Notes: generated by a model from the letters alone, not told the origin. A stretch of 51,210 nucleotides of DNA from an uncultured Eubacteriales bacterium (GCA_900314485.1 OMVL01000018.1:1-51210); one strand, 5' to 3'; counted from the first letter of the stretch, positions 42,180 through 51,122 are shown. Numbers and translations are program-made.

Positions 42180-43319
42180 TCAGGTCAGATCGCTATCTTG
42201 GGCGCCTTCGGCTGTCTCGTTCCCACTGCCTGCCTCCTCAGCGTCGGGACACTCCGGATAGTTTTCTGCATCCCACGTGTATCTCAGTTCTGCGGTACTG
42301 TCGGAGAAGAGGAAGTCCTCCTGGCTCATTCCGGCAGTCACATCCACGTGATGCCAGGTATCCTCAGCCTGGACAAAGTTCCACCAGTGGGGCGAGCCGT
42401 CCAGTGTGCCCTGTACCGTGAGACAGGTCAGTCCTGCCTGGTCGCAGAGATACTGATAGGCCAGAGCCATGCCCTGACTGTCGGCGCCTCCGTCCACCAG
42501 CGCATTGTAAACGCTTGCAGAGCCATCGGGGTCATAGCTGTCCAGCTCCGCCATACGGGAGTAGAGCAGCCAATATCCAACCTGGCCCTGAGCGGGAGAG
42601 GTGCCGACCATAGTGGCGGCCTGCGCCGCCACCCGCTGGGACTGCTCCAACAGCCGGCTGCGGCTGAGCGGGTAGTTCAGCCTGATCTCCACCAGATGCT
42701 GACTGCCGCTGCTGTCAGGAGGGTAGATGCTCACTGACACGTTGGGATAGCCCAGGGCAGAGCCGGGCTGGGCGTAATAGGCCTCCTGCGTCAGGTTCAG
42801 GAGCAGATCGGAGCTGGCATAATAGGTGGAGGTCTGGAGGAGCAGGCTGTCATCATACTGAATCAGGACGGCCTCCAACAGCTCCCGAATGGCGGGCGTG
42901 CCCACCGTATTATGGATAGTGGGGATCCTGGCCGGATCTACCCGATAAGAAAAGGAGAATACACATTCATCATAGGAGACGATGCGGCTGTGAGACCACT
43001 GAATGTCCTCCAGTGCCCAGGCGCAGAGGGGATCCCGGGTCAAAAGCTCTTGGCAGACGGTCTTCAAATCCCGCTCCACGTCCCCGGAATAGCGATAGAG
43101 GCGGACAACGCCCTCTTCCATCCCCATGGAGACAAAAAACTGCACGTCGTTGACCAAGCCGGAATAGGTCTCCGCCCGCAGGGCAGAGGTGTCCTCCGTG
43201 TCAGAGGTGTGGGAGATGTGGCGGCTTACCGAGCGGTAATCCCGGTCTAAGAGGGAGCCGCAGCCGGAGAGAGCCAGCATGAGGGCAGTCAGCAGAAGAG
43301 CAGTCATGCGTCGTGTCAT
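42180..43319 (-). CDS. Lipoprotein with a transglutaminase-like domain
   Basis: The protein has 379 residues from ATG 43319 (GAAGGTGAACCC upstream). A lipoprotein signal (MTRRMTALLLTALMLALSGC; lipobox LSGC, Cys 20) anchors it outside the membrane. The C-terminal third resembles the transglutaminase/protease-like fold: a helix that normally holds the catalytic Cys reads DSQGMALAYQYL (near 280), then SPHWWNFVQ (His near 311) and WHHVDVTAG (Asp near 328). Where the family has a Cys before Gln-Gly, this protein has Ser, so normal thiol chemistry may be lost. The middle is Ser/Asp-rich with no known domain. The substrate is unknown. Confidence 0.8.
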   Translation of the reverse strand: MTRRMTALLLTALMLALSGCGSLLDRDYRSVSRHISHTSDTEDTSALRAETYSGLVNDVQFFVSMGMEEGVVRLYRYSGDVERDLKTVCQELLTRDPLCAWALEDIQWSHSRIVSYDECVFSFSYRVDPARIPTIHNTVGTPAIRELLEAVLIQYDDSLLLQTSTYYASSDLLLNLTQEAYYAQPGSALGYPNVSVSIYPPDSSGSQHLVEIRLNYPLSRSRLLEQSQRVAAQAATMVGTSPAQGQVGYWLLYSRMAELDSYDPDGSASVYNALVDGGADSQGMALAYQYLCDQAGLTCLTVQGTLDGSPHWWNFVQAEDTWHHVDVTAGMSQEDFLFSDSTAELRYTWDAENYPECPDAEEAGSGNETAEGAQDSDLT

Positions 43320-43343
43320 GGGTTCACCTTCTTCCATCACGGC

Positions 43344-43413
43344 GTAGGGGCGCGGCTTGCCACGCCCTTTGTGGTCGCGGCCTCCACAGGGGTGTGGCAA
43401 GCCGCACCCCTAC
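43344..43413. repeat. REP-like palindrome (GTAGGGGCG family)
   Basis: GTAGGGGCGCGGCTTGCCAC (43344-43363) is the near-perfect inverse (one mismatch) of GTGGCAAGCCGCACCCCTAC (43394-43413), with a GC-rich loop. It lies between the lipoprotein gene start and the GyrA-like gene end. The ends match those of the palindrome at 45715-45784. Confidence 0.75.
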
Positions 43414-43431
43414 AGAAGAATATGTAGTGTA

Positions 43432-45669
43432 TTACAGCGTCATCTGCTCTTCGCCACGGTCCTCCGGCTTGAGGAGGGCCCCGGCAATAGGCAGATTTTT
43501 CGCCCGATAACGGGTCTTGTTCTGAATGTGGGTCTGGTCAAAGGGCACCGCCCGCTCCAGCTTATACTTGGGCTTGAGGGTCATAACGGCTACGCCTTGA
43601 GTGCTGCGGGTGCTCTTGACGGCGAGGGCGGAGGAGTGGAACACAAGGCAGCGCCCCTCGGTGGAGGTGACGGCGATCTCCGTCTCCTCCCGCAGCAGCA
43701 GGACGGACTTCACCGGGCTCTTGTCGCTATAAGCTCCGGTCAGCTTTTTCCGGCGGGTCAAAGTCTGGTACTTGCCCAGCTCCACACGGGCGGCCTTGCC
43801 GTTTTCGAAGAAGAAGACGATGCTGCCGCTGTAATCACCGGGCAGGCAGGCCCAGAGGACGCTCTCCCCCTCGTCCATGCCCAACGTGGAGGGAAGGAAG
43901 CTGCCCAAGACGCTTGCCTTGGTGTCGGGGAATTCGGAGAGGAAGGTCTTGTAGCACTGGCACTTGTCGGTGAAGAACATGATCTCGTCCCGGTTGCTTG
44001 CCTCCCACTGGAGATAGGCCTCGTCTCCCTCCTTATACTTTTGCTCCGAGGACATCCTGAGGGACTGGGGGGTGATCTTTTTGAAGTAGCCTTCCCTGGA
44101 GAGGAAGACATGGACGGGATAGTCCTGCACCTCCTGCTCCTCCACCTGAGTGTCCTCTTCAAAGTCGTAGAGGATCTCGGTCAGACGGGGGCGGGCGTAC
44201 TTTTTCTTGACGCTGTTCAGTTCTTCGGTGATGATTTTCTTCCGCCGGGCAGGGCGGGCAACGATGTCACGGAGGTCTTCGATCTCTTTCGTCAGCTGCT
44301 CAATTTCGTCTGTGCGGCGGAGAATGTACTCCTTGTTGATGTTGCGCAGCTTGATCTCCGCCACGTATTCCGCCTGCACCTGGTCGATGCCGAAGCCCAC
44401 CATCAGGTTGGGGATGACCTCAGCGTCAGACTCCGTCTCCCGGATGATGCGGATGGCCTTGTCAATGTCCAGCAGGATCTTGGACAGACCCTGCAGCAGA
44501 TGGAGCTTTTCCTCCTTCTTCTGCATGTCATAGTAGGCCCTCCGGCGAATGCACTCTAAGCGCCACGCCGTCCACTCTTCCAAAATCGCACCCACGCCCA
44601 GTACCTGAGGGGAACCGGCGATGAGGATGTTGAAGTTGCAGGAGGCGGAGTCCTGTAAGGGAGTCAGCTTAAACAGCTTCTGCATCAGCTTGTCCGGGTC
44701 AGTGCCACGTTTTAAGTCAATGGCAAGCTTCAGGCCGGACAGATCGGTCTCATCCCGCATGTCCGCAATTTCCTTGATTTTGCCGGACTTAATGAGCTCG
44801 GCTACCTTGTCGATAATGGCCTCCACTGTGGTGGTATAGGGGATCTCATAGACCTCAATGATGTTCTCGCCCTTGAGATAGCGCCACTTTGCCCGGACCC
44901 GGAAGGAGCCCCGTCCGGTCTCATAGACCTGACGCAGTTCCTGCTCATTGTAGAGCAGCTGCCCGCCGGTGGGGAAGTCGGGAGCCTTTAAAATGGTGAG
45001 CAGATCCACATCCGGATCCTTCATCCGGGCAATGGCGGCGTCGCAGACCTCTCCCAGATTGAAGCCGCAGAGGTTGGAGGCCATACCGACGGCAATGCCC
45101 TGATTGGCGGAGACGAGGACGTTGGGAAAGGTGGTGGGGAGGAGGGTCGGCTCCTTCAGCCGGCCGTCGTAGTTGTCCACAAAGTCCACCGTGTCCTTGT
45201 CGATGTCCTTGAAGAACTCGGCGCAGATGGGGTCAAGACGGACTTCGGTATAACGGCTGGCAGCAAAGGCCATGTCACGGGAGTAGATCTTGCCGAAGTT
45301 GCCCTTGGAGTCCACCGGGGGGTGGAGCAGAGCGCCGTAGCCCCGGGAGAGACGGACCATCGTCTCGTAGATGGCCTGATCGCCGTGGGGATTCAGCTTC
45401 ATGGTGGCGCCCACCACGTTGGCGGACTTGGTTCTCGCCCCGTTCAGCAGGTGCATCTGGTACATGGTGTACAGAAGCTTCCGATGGCTGGGCTTAAACC
45501 CATCGATCTCCGGGATGGCACGGGAGACAATGACGCTCATGGCGTAGGGCATGTAGTTGATCTCCAACGTCTCAGTGATGGGCTGCTCCAGCACCTCCCG
45601 GCGGAGTCCCATGACGTTGGGGTTGTTTTTGTGGGCGTTGTCCTTTGAGGGAGATTTTTTCTTTGGCAT
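43432..45669 (-). CDS. DNA gyrase/topoisomerase IV subunit A-like protein
   Basis: The protein has 745 residues from ATG 45669 (GAAGGAACGATCACC upstream; the frame runs on to 45726 through a REP palindrome). It is the DNA-cutting subunit of a type IIA topoisomerase. The catalytic Tyr is in AASRYTEVRL (near 140), after HPHGDQAIYE-like NPHGDQAIYETMVRL. Coiled-coil segments and the C-terminal beta-pinwheel follow, but the pinwheel is short and lacks an obvious GyrA box, so decatenation (ParC-like) is likelier than supercoiling. It is paired with the B-like subunit just upstream. Such divergent second pairs are seen in many clostridia. Confidence 0.93.
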   Translation of the reverse strand: MPKKKSPSKDNAHKNNPNVMGLRREVLEQPITETLEINYMPYAMSVIVSRAIPEIDGFKPSHRKLLYTMYQMHLLNGARTKSANVVGATMKLNPHGDQAIYETMVRLSRGYGALLHPPVDSKGNFGKIYSRDMAFAASRYTEVRLDPICAEFFKDIDKDTVDFVDNYDGRLKEPTLLPTTFPNVLVSANQGIAVGMASNLCGFNLGEVCDAAIARMKDPDVDLLTILKAPDFPTGGQLLYNEQELRQVYETGRGSFRVRAKWRYLKGENIIEVYEIPYTTTVEAIIDKVAELIKSGKIKEIADMRDETDLSGLKLAIDLKRGTDPDKLMQKLFKLTPLQDSASCNFNILIAGSPQVLGVGAILEEWTAWRLECIRRRAYYDMQKKEEKLHLLQGLSKILLDIDKAIRIIRETESDAEVIPNLMVGFGIDQVQAEYVAEIKLRNINKEYILRRTDEIEQLTKEIEDLRDIVARPARRKKIITEELNSVKKKYARPRLTEILYDFEEDTQVEEQEVQDYPVHVFLSREGYFKKITPQSLRMSSEQKYKEGDEAYLQWEASNRDEIMFFTDKCQCYKTFLSEFPDTKASVLGSFLPSTLGMDEGESVLWACLPGDYSGSIVFFFENGKAARVELGKYQTLTRRKKLTGAYSDKSPVKSVLLLREETEIAVTSTEGRCLVFHSSALAVKSTRSTQGVAVMTLKPKYKLERAVPFDQTHIQNKTRYRAKNLPIAGALLKPEDRGEEQMTL

Positions 45670-45714
45670 GGTGATCGTTCCTTCATAGAAGCGCCGCAAT
45701 GTGCGACGAGGTTC

Positions 45715-45784
45715 GTAGGGGCGCACTGTGCGCGCCCGCCGTTAATGGAAAATGTCGGAGCGGGCGCACACTGTGCGCCCCTAC
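45715..45784. repeat. REP-like palindrome between the two topoisomerase genes
   Basis: The ends GTAGGGGCGCA and TGCGCCCCTAC, with GCGCGCCCGC/GCGGGCGC further in, form a long imperfect stem between the B-like and A-like genes. It could slow transcription or change the ratio of the two subunits. Confidence 0.75.
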
Positions 45785-45797
45785 GGGATACTGCAAA

Positions 45798-47783
45798 TCA
45801 CGAAATATCTGCCAATTCCAGATACTTATACCCGTTATCCGCAATGTGCTCTTTTCGTCCTGCCAGATTGTCGCCTAAGAGCAGATCGAAGGTGAGGGCA
45901 GTGCGCTCCACATCCTCCGGCATGACCTTGATGAGCCTACGAGTCTCCGGGTTCATGGTGGTGAGCCACATCATGTCCGGCTCGTTCTCGCCCAGGCCCT
46001 TGGAGCGCTGTACTTCCAGTTTCTTTCCGGCGTTCTCCGCCACAATGTCGTTCTTCTCCTTGTCGGAGTAGGCAAACCAGGTCTTTTCCTTCCAGGTGAT
46101 CTCATAGAGGGGAGACTCTGCGATATAGACGTAGCCCTGCTCAATGAGCTGGGGCGTCAGCCGGTAGAGCATGGTCAGGACTAAGGTACGGATCTGGAAG
46201 CCGTCCACGTCGGCGTCGGTGCAGATGACCACCTTGTTCCAGCGGAAGTTGTTCATATCGAAGCTGGCCAGCTCCTTGTTCTTCGCCTTGGTGTGGGCGG
46301 GCAGCTCGATGCCGCAGCCCATGACCTTCACCAGATCGGTGATGATGTCGCTCTTGAAGATACGGTTGTAGTCCGCCTTCAGGCAGTTCAAAATCTTGCC
46401 CCGGATGGGCATGATGCCCTGAAACTCGGCGTCCCGGCTCAGCTTGACGGCGCCCATAGCCGAGTCACCCTCCACGATGTAGAGCTCCCGGCGGCTCACG
46501 TCCTTGCTGCGGCAATCCACGAATTTTTGCACCCGGTTGGCGATATCCACGTTGCCGGAGAGCTTCTTTTTAATGTTCAGCCGGGTCTTTTCCGCCGTCT
46601 CACGGCTGCGCTTGTTGACCAGCACCTGCCCGGTGAACTTCTCGGCGTCAAAGGGATTTTCGATGAAGTAAACTTCAAGCTGTGTCCGCAAAAACTCCGT
46701 CATGGCGTCCTGCACAAACTTGTTGTTGATGGCCTTTTTCGTCTGGTTGGCATAGGAGGTCTGGGTGGAGAAGTTGTTGGAGACGAAGATGAGACAGTCC
46801 TGAATGTCGTCCCACTTGATGGGGGACTCGTTTTTCTGGTATTTGTTCTGCTTTTTCAGATAGGAGTCCACCGCAGTCCGGAAGGCAGAGCGCATGGCGG
46901 CGTCCGGGGAGCCGCCGTGCTCCAGGAAGGAGGAGTTGTGGTAATGCTCCACAATGCTGACGGTGTTGGAGCAGCAAAAGGCCATGCTCAGCTTGACCTT
47001 GTATTCCTCCCGGTCCTCCCGGTCCCGGCCCTGACGCTCTGCTTGGAACATGACAGGGGAGGTGAGGGGATTTTCCCCGGCAAGCTCGGTCACGTAGTCC
47101 ACAATACCGTTTTCATAGCGGAAGTCCTCTGTCTCGAACTTGCCCCCCGCCTGATTGCGGAAGCGGAAGGTGACGCCGGCGTTGATGACCGCCTGCCGTT
47201 TCATCACATCCCGATAGTACTCCACGGGAATGTCAATGTCGGTAAACACCTCTAAATCGGGACGCCAGCGGAATTTGGAGCCGGTCTTGTGCCGGGGAGC
47301 GTCCTCGGTGGTCAGACCGCCGATATTCTCGCCCTTTTCAAAGTGGAGGGTGTACCGCTTGCCGTCCCGGTGAATTTCGGCGTCAAAGAACTCCGAGGCG
47401 TACTGTGTGGCGCAGGAGCCCAGACCGTTCAGACCGAGGGAGAAGCCGTAGTCGTCGCCGTACTTGCCGCCTGCGTACAGCTCGCAGAACACCAGCTCCC
47501 AGTTATACCGATTTTCCTTCGGGTTCCAGTCCACGGGACAGCCCCGGCCGAAGTCCTCCACCTCGATGGATTTGTCGGCGTAACGGGTGACGATGATGAG
47601 ATCGCCGTGTCCTTCCTTCGCCTCGTCCACGGCGTTGGAGAGGATCTCAAAAACCGCGTGCTCGCAGCCCTCCAGATTGTCCGAGCCGAAGATAACGCTG
47701 GGGCGCTTGCGGACCCGGTCCGCCCCCTTGAGGGCGGAGATGGACTCGTTGCCGTATTCCTGTTTTCTCTGTCTTGGTGCCAT
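45798..47783 (-). CDS. DNA gyrase/topoisomerase IV subunit B-like protein
   Basis: The protein has 661 residues from ATG 47783; GTG 47795 is an alternative, four residues longer, but sits too close to GGAG. It is the ATPase subunit of a type IIA topoisomerase. The GHKL ATPase domain has FEILSNAVDEAKEG (near 48), VEDFGRGCPVDW and GLNGLGSCATQ. The TOPRIM domain has YIVEGDSAMGAV (near 440) and CTDADVDGFQIRTL (near 525). The end LLLGDNLAGRKEHIADNGYKYL is family-like. It is transcribed before the A-like gene with a 128-base gap that holds a REP palindrome. Confidence 0.94.
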   Translation of the reverse strand: MAPRQRKQEYGNESISALKGADRVRKRPSVIFGSDNLEGCEHAVFEILSNAVDEAKEGHGDLIIVTRYADKSIEVEDFGRGCPVDWNPKENRYNWELVFCELYAGGKYGDDYGFSLGLNGLGSCATQYASEFFDAEIHRDGKRYTLHFEKGENIGGLTTEDAPRHKTGSKFRWRPDLEVFTDIDIPVEYYRDVMKRQAVINAGVTFRFRNQAGGKFETEDFRYENGIVDYVTELAGENPLTSPVMFQAERQGRDREDREEYKVKLSMAFCCSNTVSIVEHYHNSSFLEHGGSPDAAMRSAFRTAVDSYLKKQNKYQKNESPIKWDDIQDCLIFVSNNFSTQTSYANQTKKAINNKFVQDAMTEFLRTQLEVYFIENPFDAEKFTGQVLVNKRSRETAEKTRLNIKKKLSGNVDIANRVQKFVDCRSKDVSRRELYIVEGDSAMGAVKLSRDAEFQGIMPIRGKILNCLKADYNRIFKSDIITDLVKVMGCGIELPAHTKAKNKELASFDMNNFRWNKVVICTDADVDGFQIRTLVLTMLYRLTPQLIEQGYVYIAESPLYEITWKEKTWFAYSDKEKNDIVAENAGKKLEVQRSKGLGENEPDMMWLTTMNPETRRLIKVMPEDVERTALTFDLLLGDNLAGRKEHIADNGYKYLELADIS

Positions 47784-47939
47784 AAAGTTATTCACACTCC
47801 ATAATAATTCATCTTATTTTAACCTAAAGTGCCATGATATGTCAAGGAAAACACAAGATATGCTCTCCCCTCGCCGCGGTTATCACAATTTATGCCCGAA
47901 AGGCAGGACAAATATCTTCCGTCCGATCAAAAAATATGC

Positions 47940-47945
47940 TATACT
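47940..47945 (+). promoter_or_regulatory. Putative -10 box of the queH operon
   Basis: TATACT at 47940-47945 has TTCCGT (47917-47922) 17 bases upstream, a weak -35. It is placed 31 bases before the queH start. Confidence 0.4.
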
Positions 47946-47976
47946 GATCAGACGAACAAGAAAAGGAGCACAAGCT

Positions 47977-48522
47977 ATGAAAACGCTTTTGCACTGCTGC
48001 TGCGCCCCCTGCGCCAATATGTGCATTGATACCCTCCGAGACGAGGGACAGGAGGTCACCGGCTTTTGGTATAATCCAAATATCCACCCTGTTACTGAAT
48101 ACCGGATGCGCCGCAACACCCTGGAGACCTATGCCGGGATGGTCAAAATGCCGCTGGTCATTGTAAACGAATATGCCCTGCGCCCCTTTGTCCGGGCGGT
48201 GGCGGAGGATATTGCGGGCCGCTGCGTCAAGTGCTACGAGATGCGGCTGGACCGGGTGGCGCAGTACGCCGCGGAGAACGGCTATGACAGCTTTACCTCC
48301 AGTCTCTTTATCAGCCCTTATCAGAAGCATGAGCTGATGCGTGAGGTGGCGGAGGAGGTATCTGAGCGGTACCAGATCAGGTTCCTCTACCGGGACTTCC
48401 GACCCCTCTTCCGGCAGGGGCAGGATCGGGCGAGAGAACTGGGCCTCTATATGCAAAAATACTGCGGCTGTGTCTTTTCGGAAGAAGAGCGGTATATCAA
48501 GCCGAAAAAGCTGATCCCGTAA
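47977..48522 (+). CDS. queH: Epoxyqueuosine reductase QueH
   Basis: The protein has 181 residues. ATG 47977 is set by AAAAGGAGCACAAGCT; the open frame further upstream runs antisense through the topoisomerase gene. It reduces epoxyqueuosine to queuosine in tRNA, the last step of the pathway, and replaces QueG. The cysteine sets HCCCAPC (7-13), CVKCYEMR (near 80) and YCGC (near 165) hold its iron-sulphur cluster and metal. It is followed after 13 bases by the TM1266-type gene with a good ribosome site, so the two are likely co-transcribed. Confidence 0.93.
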   Translation: MKTLLHCCCAPCANMCIDTLRDEGQEVTGFWYNPNIHPVTEYRMRRNTLETYAGMVKMPLVIVNEYALRPFVRAVAEDIAGRCVKCYEMRLDRVAQYAAENGYDSFTSSLFISPYQKHELMREVAEEVSERYQIRFLYRDFRPLFRQGQDRARELGLYMQKYCGCVFSEEERYIKPKKLIP

Positions 48523-48535
48523 GGAGGAAAATGAG

Positions 48536-48805
48536 ATGCAGGAGACAAGAGTGGCACTGCTGGCCATTGTAGTAGAAAATCCCCAGTCCGTGGGTGCGCT
48601 CAATGAGCTGCTCCACGAATACGGCAGCTATATCATCGGCAGAATGGGTCTGCCCTATCCCAAACGGAGGGTAAACCTCATCAGCGTCATGCTGGACGCT
48701 CCTAACGATGTCATCTCGGCTCTCTCCGGCAAGGTGGGGCGTCTGGAGGGCGTCAGTTCCAAGGTGGTCTATTCCAAGCTGGAGCAGGGAGGGAGAGCGG
48801 TATGA
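48536..48805 (+). CDS. TM1266-family iron-only hydrogenase system regulator
   Basis: The protein has 89 residues with an ACT/NikR C-terminal-like fold (VALLAIVVENPQSVGALNEL; YGSYIIGRMGLPY; NLISVMLDAPNDVISALSGK). This family is called hydrogenase-system regulator because members sit with [FeFe]-hydrogenase maturation genes; the mechanism is not known, and it has no DNA-binding domain of its own. Here no hydrogenase gene is near. AAGGAGGAAAATGAG precedes the ATG, and its stop overlaps the start of the next gene (ATGA). Confidence 0.87.
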   Translation: MQETRVALLAIVVENPQSVGALNELLHEYGSYIIGRMGLPYPKRRVNLISVMLDAPNDVISALSGKVGRLEGVSSKVVYSKLEQGGRAV

Positions 48806-49788
48806 CCAGGTTGCTGGCTTACGCCTGCGGGAAGGACGAGCGGGAGCGCTATGCCCGCTTCGGCCCGGAATACGGCTTTGAGGTGACCTGTGTGCCCGAG
48901 CGGCCGCTGCCGGAAAACGCCTACTGGGCCATGGGATATGACTGTGTGGCCATTGCAGCAGCGAAAGCGATCACCCCGGCGATGATCGACGAATATCTGG
49001 CGGGCGGCATCCGACTGCTCAGTTCCAGAGCCATCGGTGTGGACAATATCGACCTGGCCTATGCGAAAAAGGCCGGCCTTCCCGTCACCCGCAATACCTA
49101 TTCCGCAGCCAGCGTGGCGGACTATGCCATGATGCTGGCCCTTATGGTAACCCGCCACACCAAGGCGGCGCTGCTGCGCAACGTGGGGCAGGACTACAAC
49201 TTCGAGCCGTTTCGGGGGAAAGAGCTGCACACCATGACGGTGGGCATTGTTGGCACAGGCAATATCGGCTCGGTAGCTGCCCGGCGCTTCCACGCCTTCG
49301 GCAGCCGGTTGCTGGCCTGGAGCCGCCATGAGCACCCGGCCCTGAAGGGCATTGCGGAGTATGTGAGCCTGGACAGGCTGCTGCGGGAGAGTGACCTGAT
49401 CTCCCTTCACCTGACCTCCACACCGGAGACCTATCACTTCCTGAATCGGGAGACGATCGGGAAGATGAAGCCCGGAGCATATCTGGTCAATACAGCCAGG
49501 GGAGACCTGGTGGAGAACATTGCCCTGATTGAGGCGCTGGAGTCCGGACATCTGGCTGGGGCGGCACTGGACGTGTTTGAGGGCGACCGAGCGGTCTACT
49601 ACCTGGATCACTGCAATCAGGTGATGGGGCAGCGGGAGCTGGCGATTTTAAATGCCATGCCCAATGTGATCATGACACCCCACCTGGCCTTTTGGACGGA
49701 CACGGCGGCAGACGACATGGTCCGCAATTCCCTGAAGTCCGCCCGGCAGTTCTTTGACGGGGAGGACTGCCCTATGCTGGTGAAATAA
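48802..49788 (+). CDS. D-2-hydroxyacid dehydrogenase (D-lactate dehydrogenase-like)
   Basis: The protein has 328 residues, NAD-dependent, cytoplasmic. The Rossmann motif GIVGTGNIGSVAARRF lies near 150. The catalytic Arg is in NTARGDLVEN (near 232), Glu in DVFEGD (near 260) and His in MTPHLAFWTD (near 294). The long 2-oxoacid-side motif DVFEGDRAVYYLDHCNQV, with an extra loop, resembles D-lactate dehydrogenase/VanH-type enzymes rather than SerA, which has a C-terminal ACT domain absent here. Translation is coupled to the TM1266-type gene by a 4-base overlap. It may oxidise NADH by making D-lactate. serC follows, but from its own promoter. Confidence 0.88.
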   Translation: MTRLLAYACGKDERERYARFGPEYGFEVTCVPERPLPENAYWAMGYDCVAIAAAKAITPAMIDEYLAGGIRLLSSRAIGVDNIDLAYAKKAGLPVTRNTYSAASVADYAMMLALMVTRHTKAALLRNVGQDYNFEPFRGKELHTMTVGIVGTGNIGSVAARRFHAFGSRLLAWSRHEHPALKGIAEYVSLDRLLRESDLISLHLTSTPETYHFLNRETIGKMKPGAYLVNTARGDLVENIALIEALESGHLAGAALDVFEGDRAVYYLDHCNQVMGQRELAILNAMPNVIMTPHLAFWTDTAADDMVRNSLKSARQFFDGEDCPMLVK

Positions 49789-49844
49789 GGAAAAATCGAC
49801 AAAAAAGGAACCGATAGGGCGGGATAGGTAGTTCTTATTATGAA

Positions 49845-49873
49845 TTGATTTTCGCCCTGTGCTGTTTTATACT
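49845..49873 (+). promoter_or_regulatory. serC promoter
   Basis: TTGATT (49845-49850), a 17-base spacer and TATACT (49868-49873) lie 50 bases before the ATG. Confidence 0.65.
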
Positions 49874-49922
49874 AAAGTGGTAAAGACGGCCGCTTGCCGG
49901 CCAATATGAGGAGGAACCTGCG

Positions 49923-51011
49923 ATGAAATTCGATCGTGTCTATAACTTTTCCGCCGGCCCGGCCATGATGCCGGAGCCTGTTCTGGAAGAGATCGCCGCT
50001 GAGGTGCTGAACTATCGGGGCAGCGGCATGAGCGTCATGGAGATGAGTCACCGCTCCAAGGTGTTCCAGCAGATCCGGGACGAGGCGGAGGCCGATCTCC
50101 GCAAGCTGATGAACATTCCCGACAACTATAAGGTGCTCTTTATTCAGGGAGGCGGCACGGTACAGTTTGCCATGGTGGCCATGAACCTGATGAAAAACGG
50201 CGTGGCCTGCTACGTGGAGACCGGCGCATGGTCCAAGAAGGCCATCAACGAGGCAAAGAAGTACGGCGATGTGAAGATTGTGGCATCTTCCAAGGACAAG
50301 AACTTCTCCTACATCCCTGACTGCTCTGACCTGGACATCCCGGAGAACGCCGATTACGTCTATATCTGTGAGAACGAGACCATCAACGGCACCACTTATT
50401 ATGAGCTGCCCAACACCAAGGGCAAGGTGCTGGTGGCGGACCAGTCCTCCATGTTCCTCTCCCGTCCCTGTGACGTGTCCAAGTACGGCCTCATTTGGGC
50501 GGGCGTTCAGAAGAATGTCGGCCCGGCCGGCATGGCTGTGGTCATCATCCGTGAGGACTTGCTTCGGGATGATCTGCCCCAGTCTGTGCCTACTTACCTG
50601 AACTACAAGACTCATGCCGATGCCGACTCTCTGTACAACACGCCCAACTGCTGGGCCATCTACTGCTGCGGCAAGGTATTTAAGTATCTGCTCTCAAACG
50701 GCGGTCTGGAGGCTATTGACCGGCGTAACCGGGAGAAGGCGGCCATTCTGTATGACTTCCTGGACCAGAGCAAGTTCTTCTCCGGCGCAGTGGAGAAGAA
50801 GGATCGTTCTCTCATGAACGTTCCCTTTGTCTCTCCCTCCAAGGAGCAGGACGCCGAGGTGGTGGCTGCTACCAAGGCAGCGGGCTTTGACAACCTGAAG
50901 GGCCACAAGAGTGTGGGCGGCCTGCGGGCTTCCATCTACAACGCTATGCCCAAGGAGGGCGTGGAGGCTCTGGTGGAGTTCCTGAAGCAGTATGAGGCGG
51001 AGCACGCCTGA
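49923..51011 (+). CDS. serC: Phosphoserine aminotransferase
   Basis: The protein has 362 residues, the usual length. It turns 3-phosphohydroxypyruvate into phosphoserine with glutamate, using pyridoxal phosphate. The start YNFSAGPAMMPEPVLEEIAA, the EMSHRSKVFQ motif (near 40), FIQGGGTVQFAMV (near 75) and the cofactor lysine in GVQKNVGPAG (near 197) identify it. The end VGGLRASIYNAMPKEGVEAL is typical. AGGAGGAACCTGCG precedes the ATG. C/G-ending codons dominate, which suggests strong expression. serA is not adjacent. Confidence 0.97.
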   Translation: MKFDRVYNFSAGPAMMPEPVLEEIAAEVLNYRGSGMSVMEMSHRSKVFQQIRDEAEADLRKLMNIPDNYKVLFIQGGGTVQFAMVAMNLMKNGVACYVETGAWSKKAINEAKKYGDVKIVASSKDKNFSYIPDCSDLDIPENADYVYICENETINGTTYYELPNTKGKVLVADQSSMFLSRPCDVSKYGLIWAGVQKNVGPAGMAVVIIREDLLRDDLPQSVPTYLNYKTHADADSLYNTPNCWAIYCCGKVFKYLLSNGGLEAIDRRNREKAAILYDFLDQSKFFSGAVEKKDRSLMNVPFVSPSKEQDAEVVAATKAAGFDNLKGHKSVGGLRASIYNAMPKEGVEALVEFLKQYEAEHA

Positions 51012-51023
51012 TCAAAACAGCGT

Positions 51024-51050
51024 AGGGGCAGGTCTTTAAGACCTGCCCCT
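51024..51050 (+). terminator. Hairpin after serC
   Basis: AGGGGCAGGTCTT (51024-51036) and AAGACCTGCCCCT (51038-51050) are inverse copies around one central base. It begins GTAGGGGC like the REP palindromes, and no direct T-run follows, so it may be a short REP relative used as a terminator. Confidence 0.6.
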
Positions 51051-51073
51051 GAAAAATATTTTGCCGTAAACCG

Positions 51074-51102
51074 TTGACAGCAGGGGAGAAATGTGCTATA
51101 TT
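51074..51102 (+). promoter_or_regulatory. tRNA-Leu promoter
   Basis: TTGACA (51074-51079), a 17-base spacer and TATATT (51097-51102) form a near-consensus promoter 20 bases before the tRNA. Confidence 0.85.
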
Positions 51103-51122
51103 AACCCTTGCGTCCGGTATCT

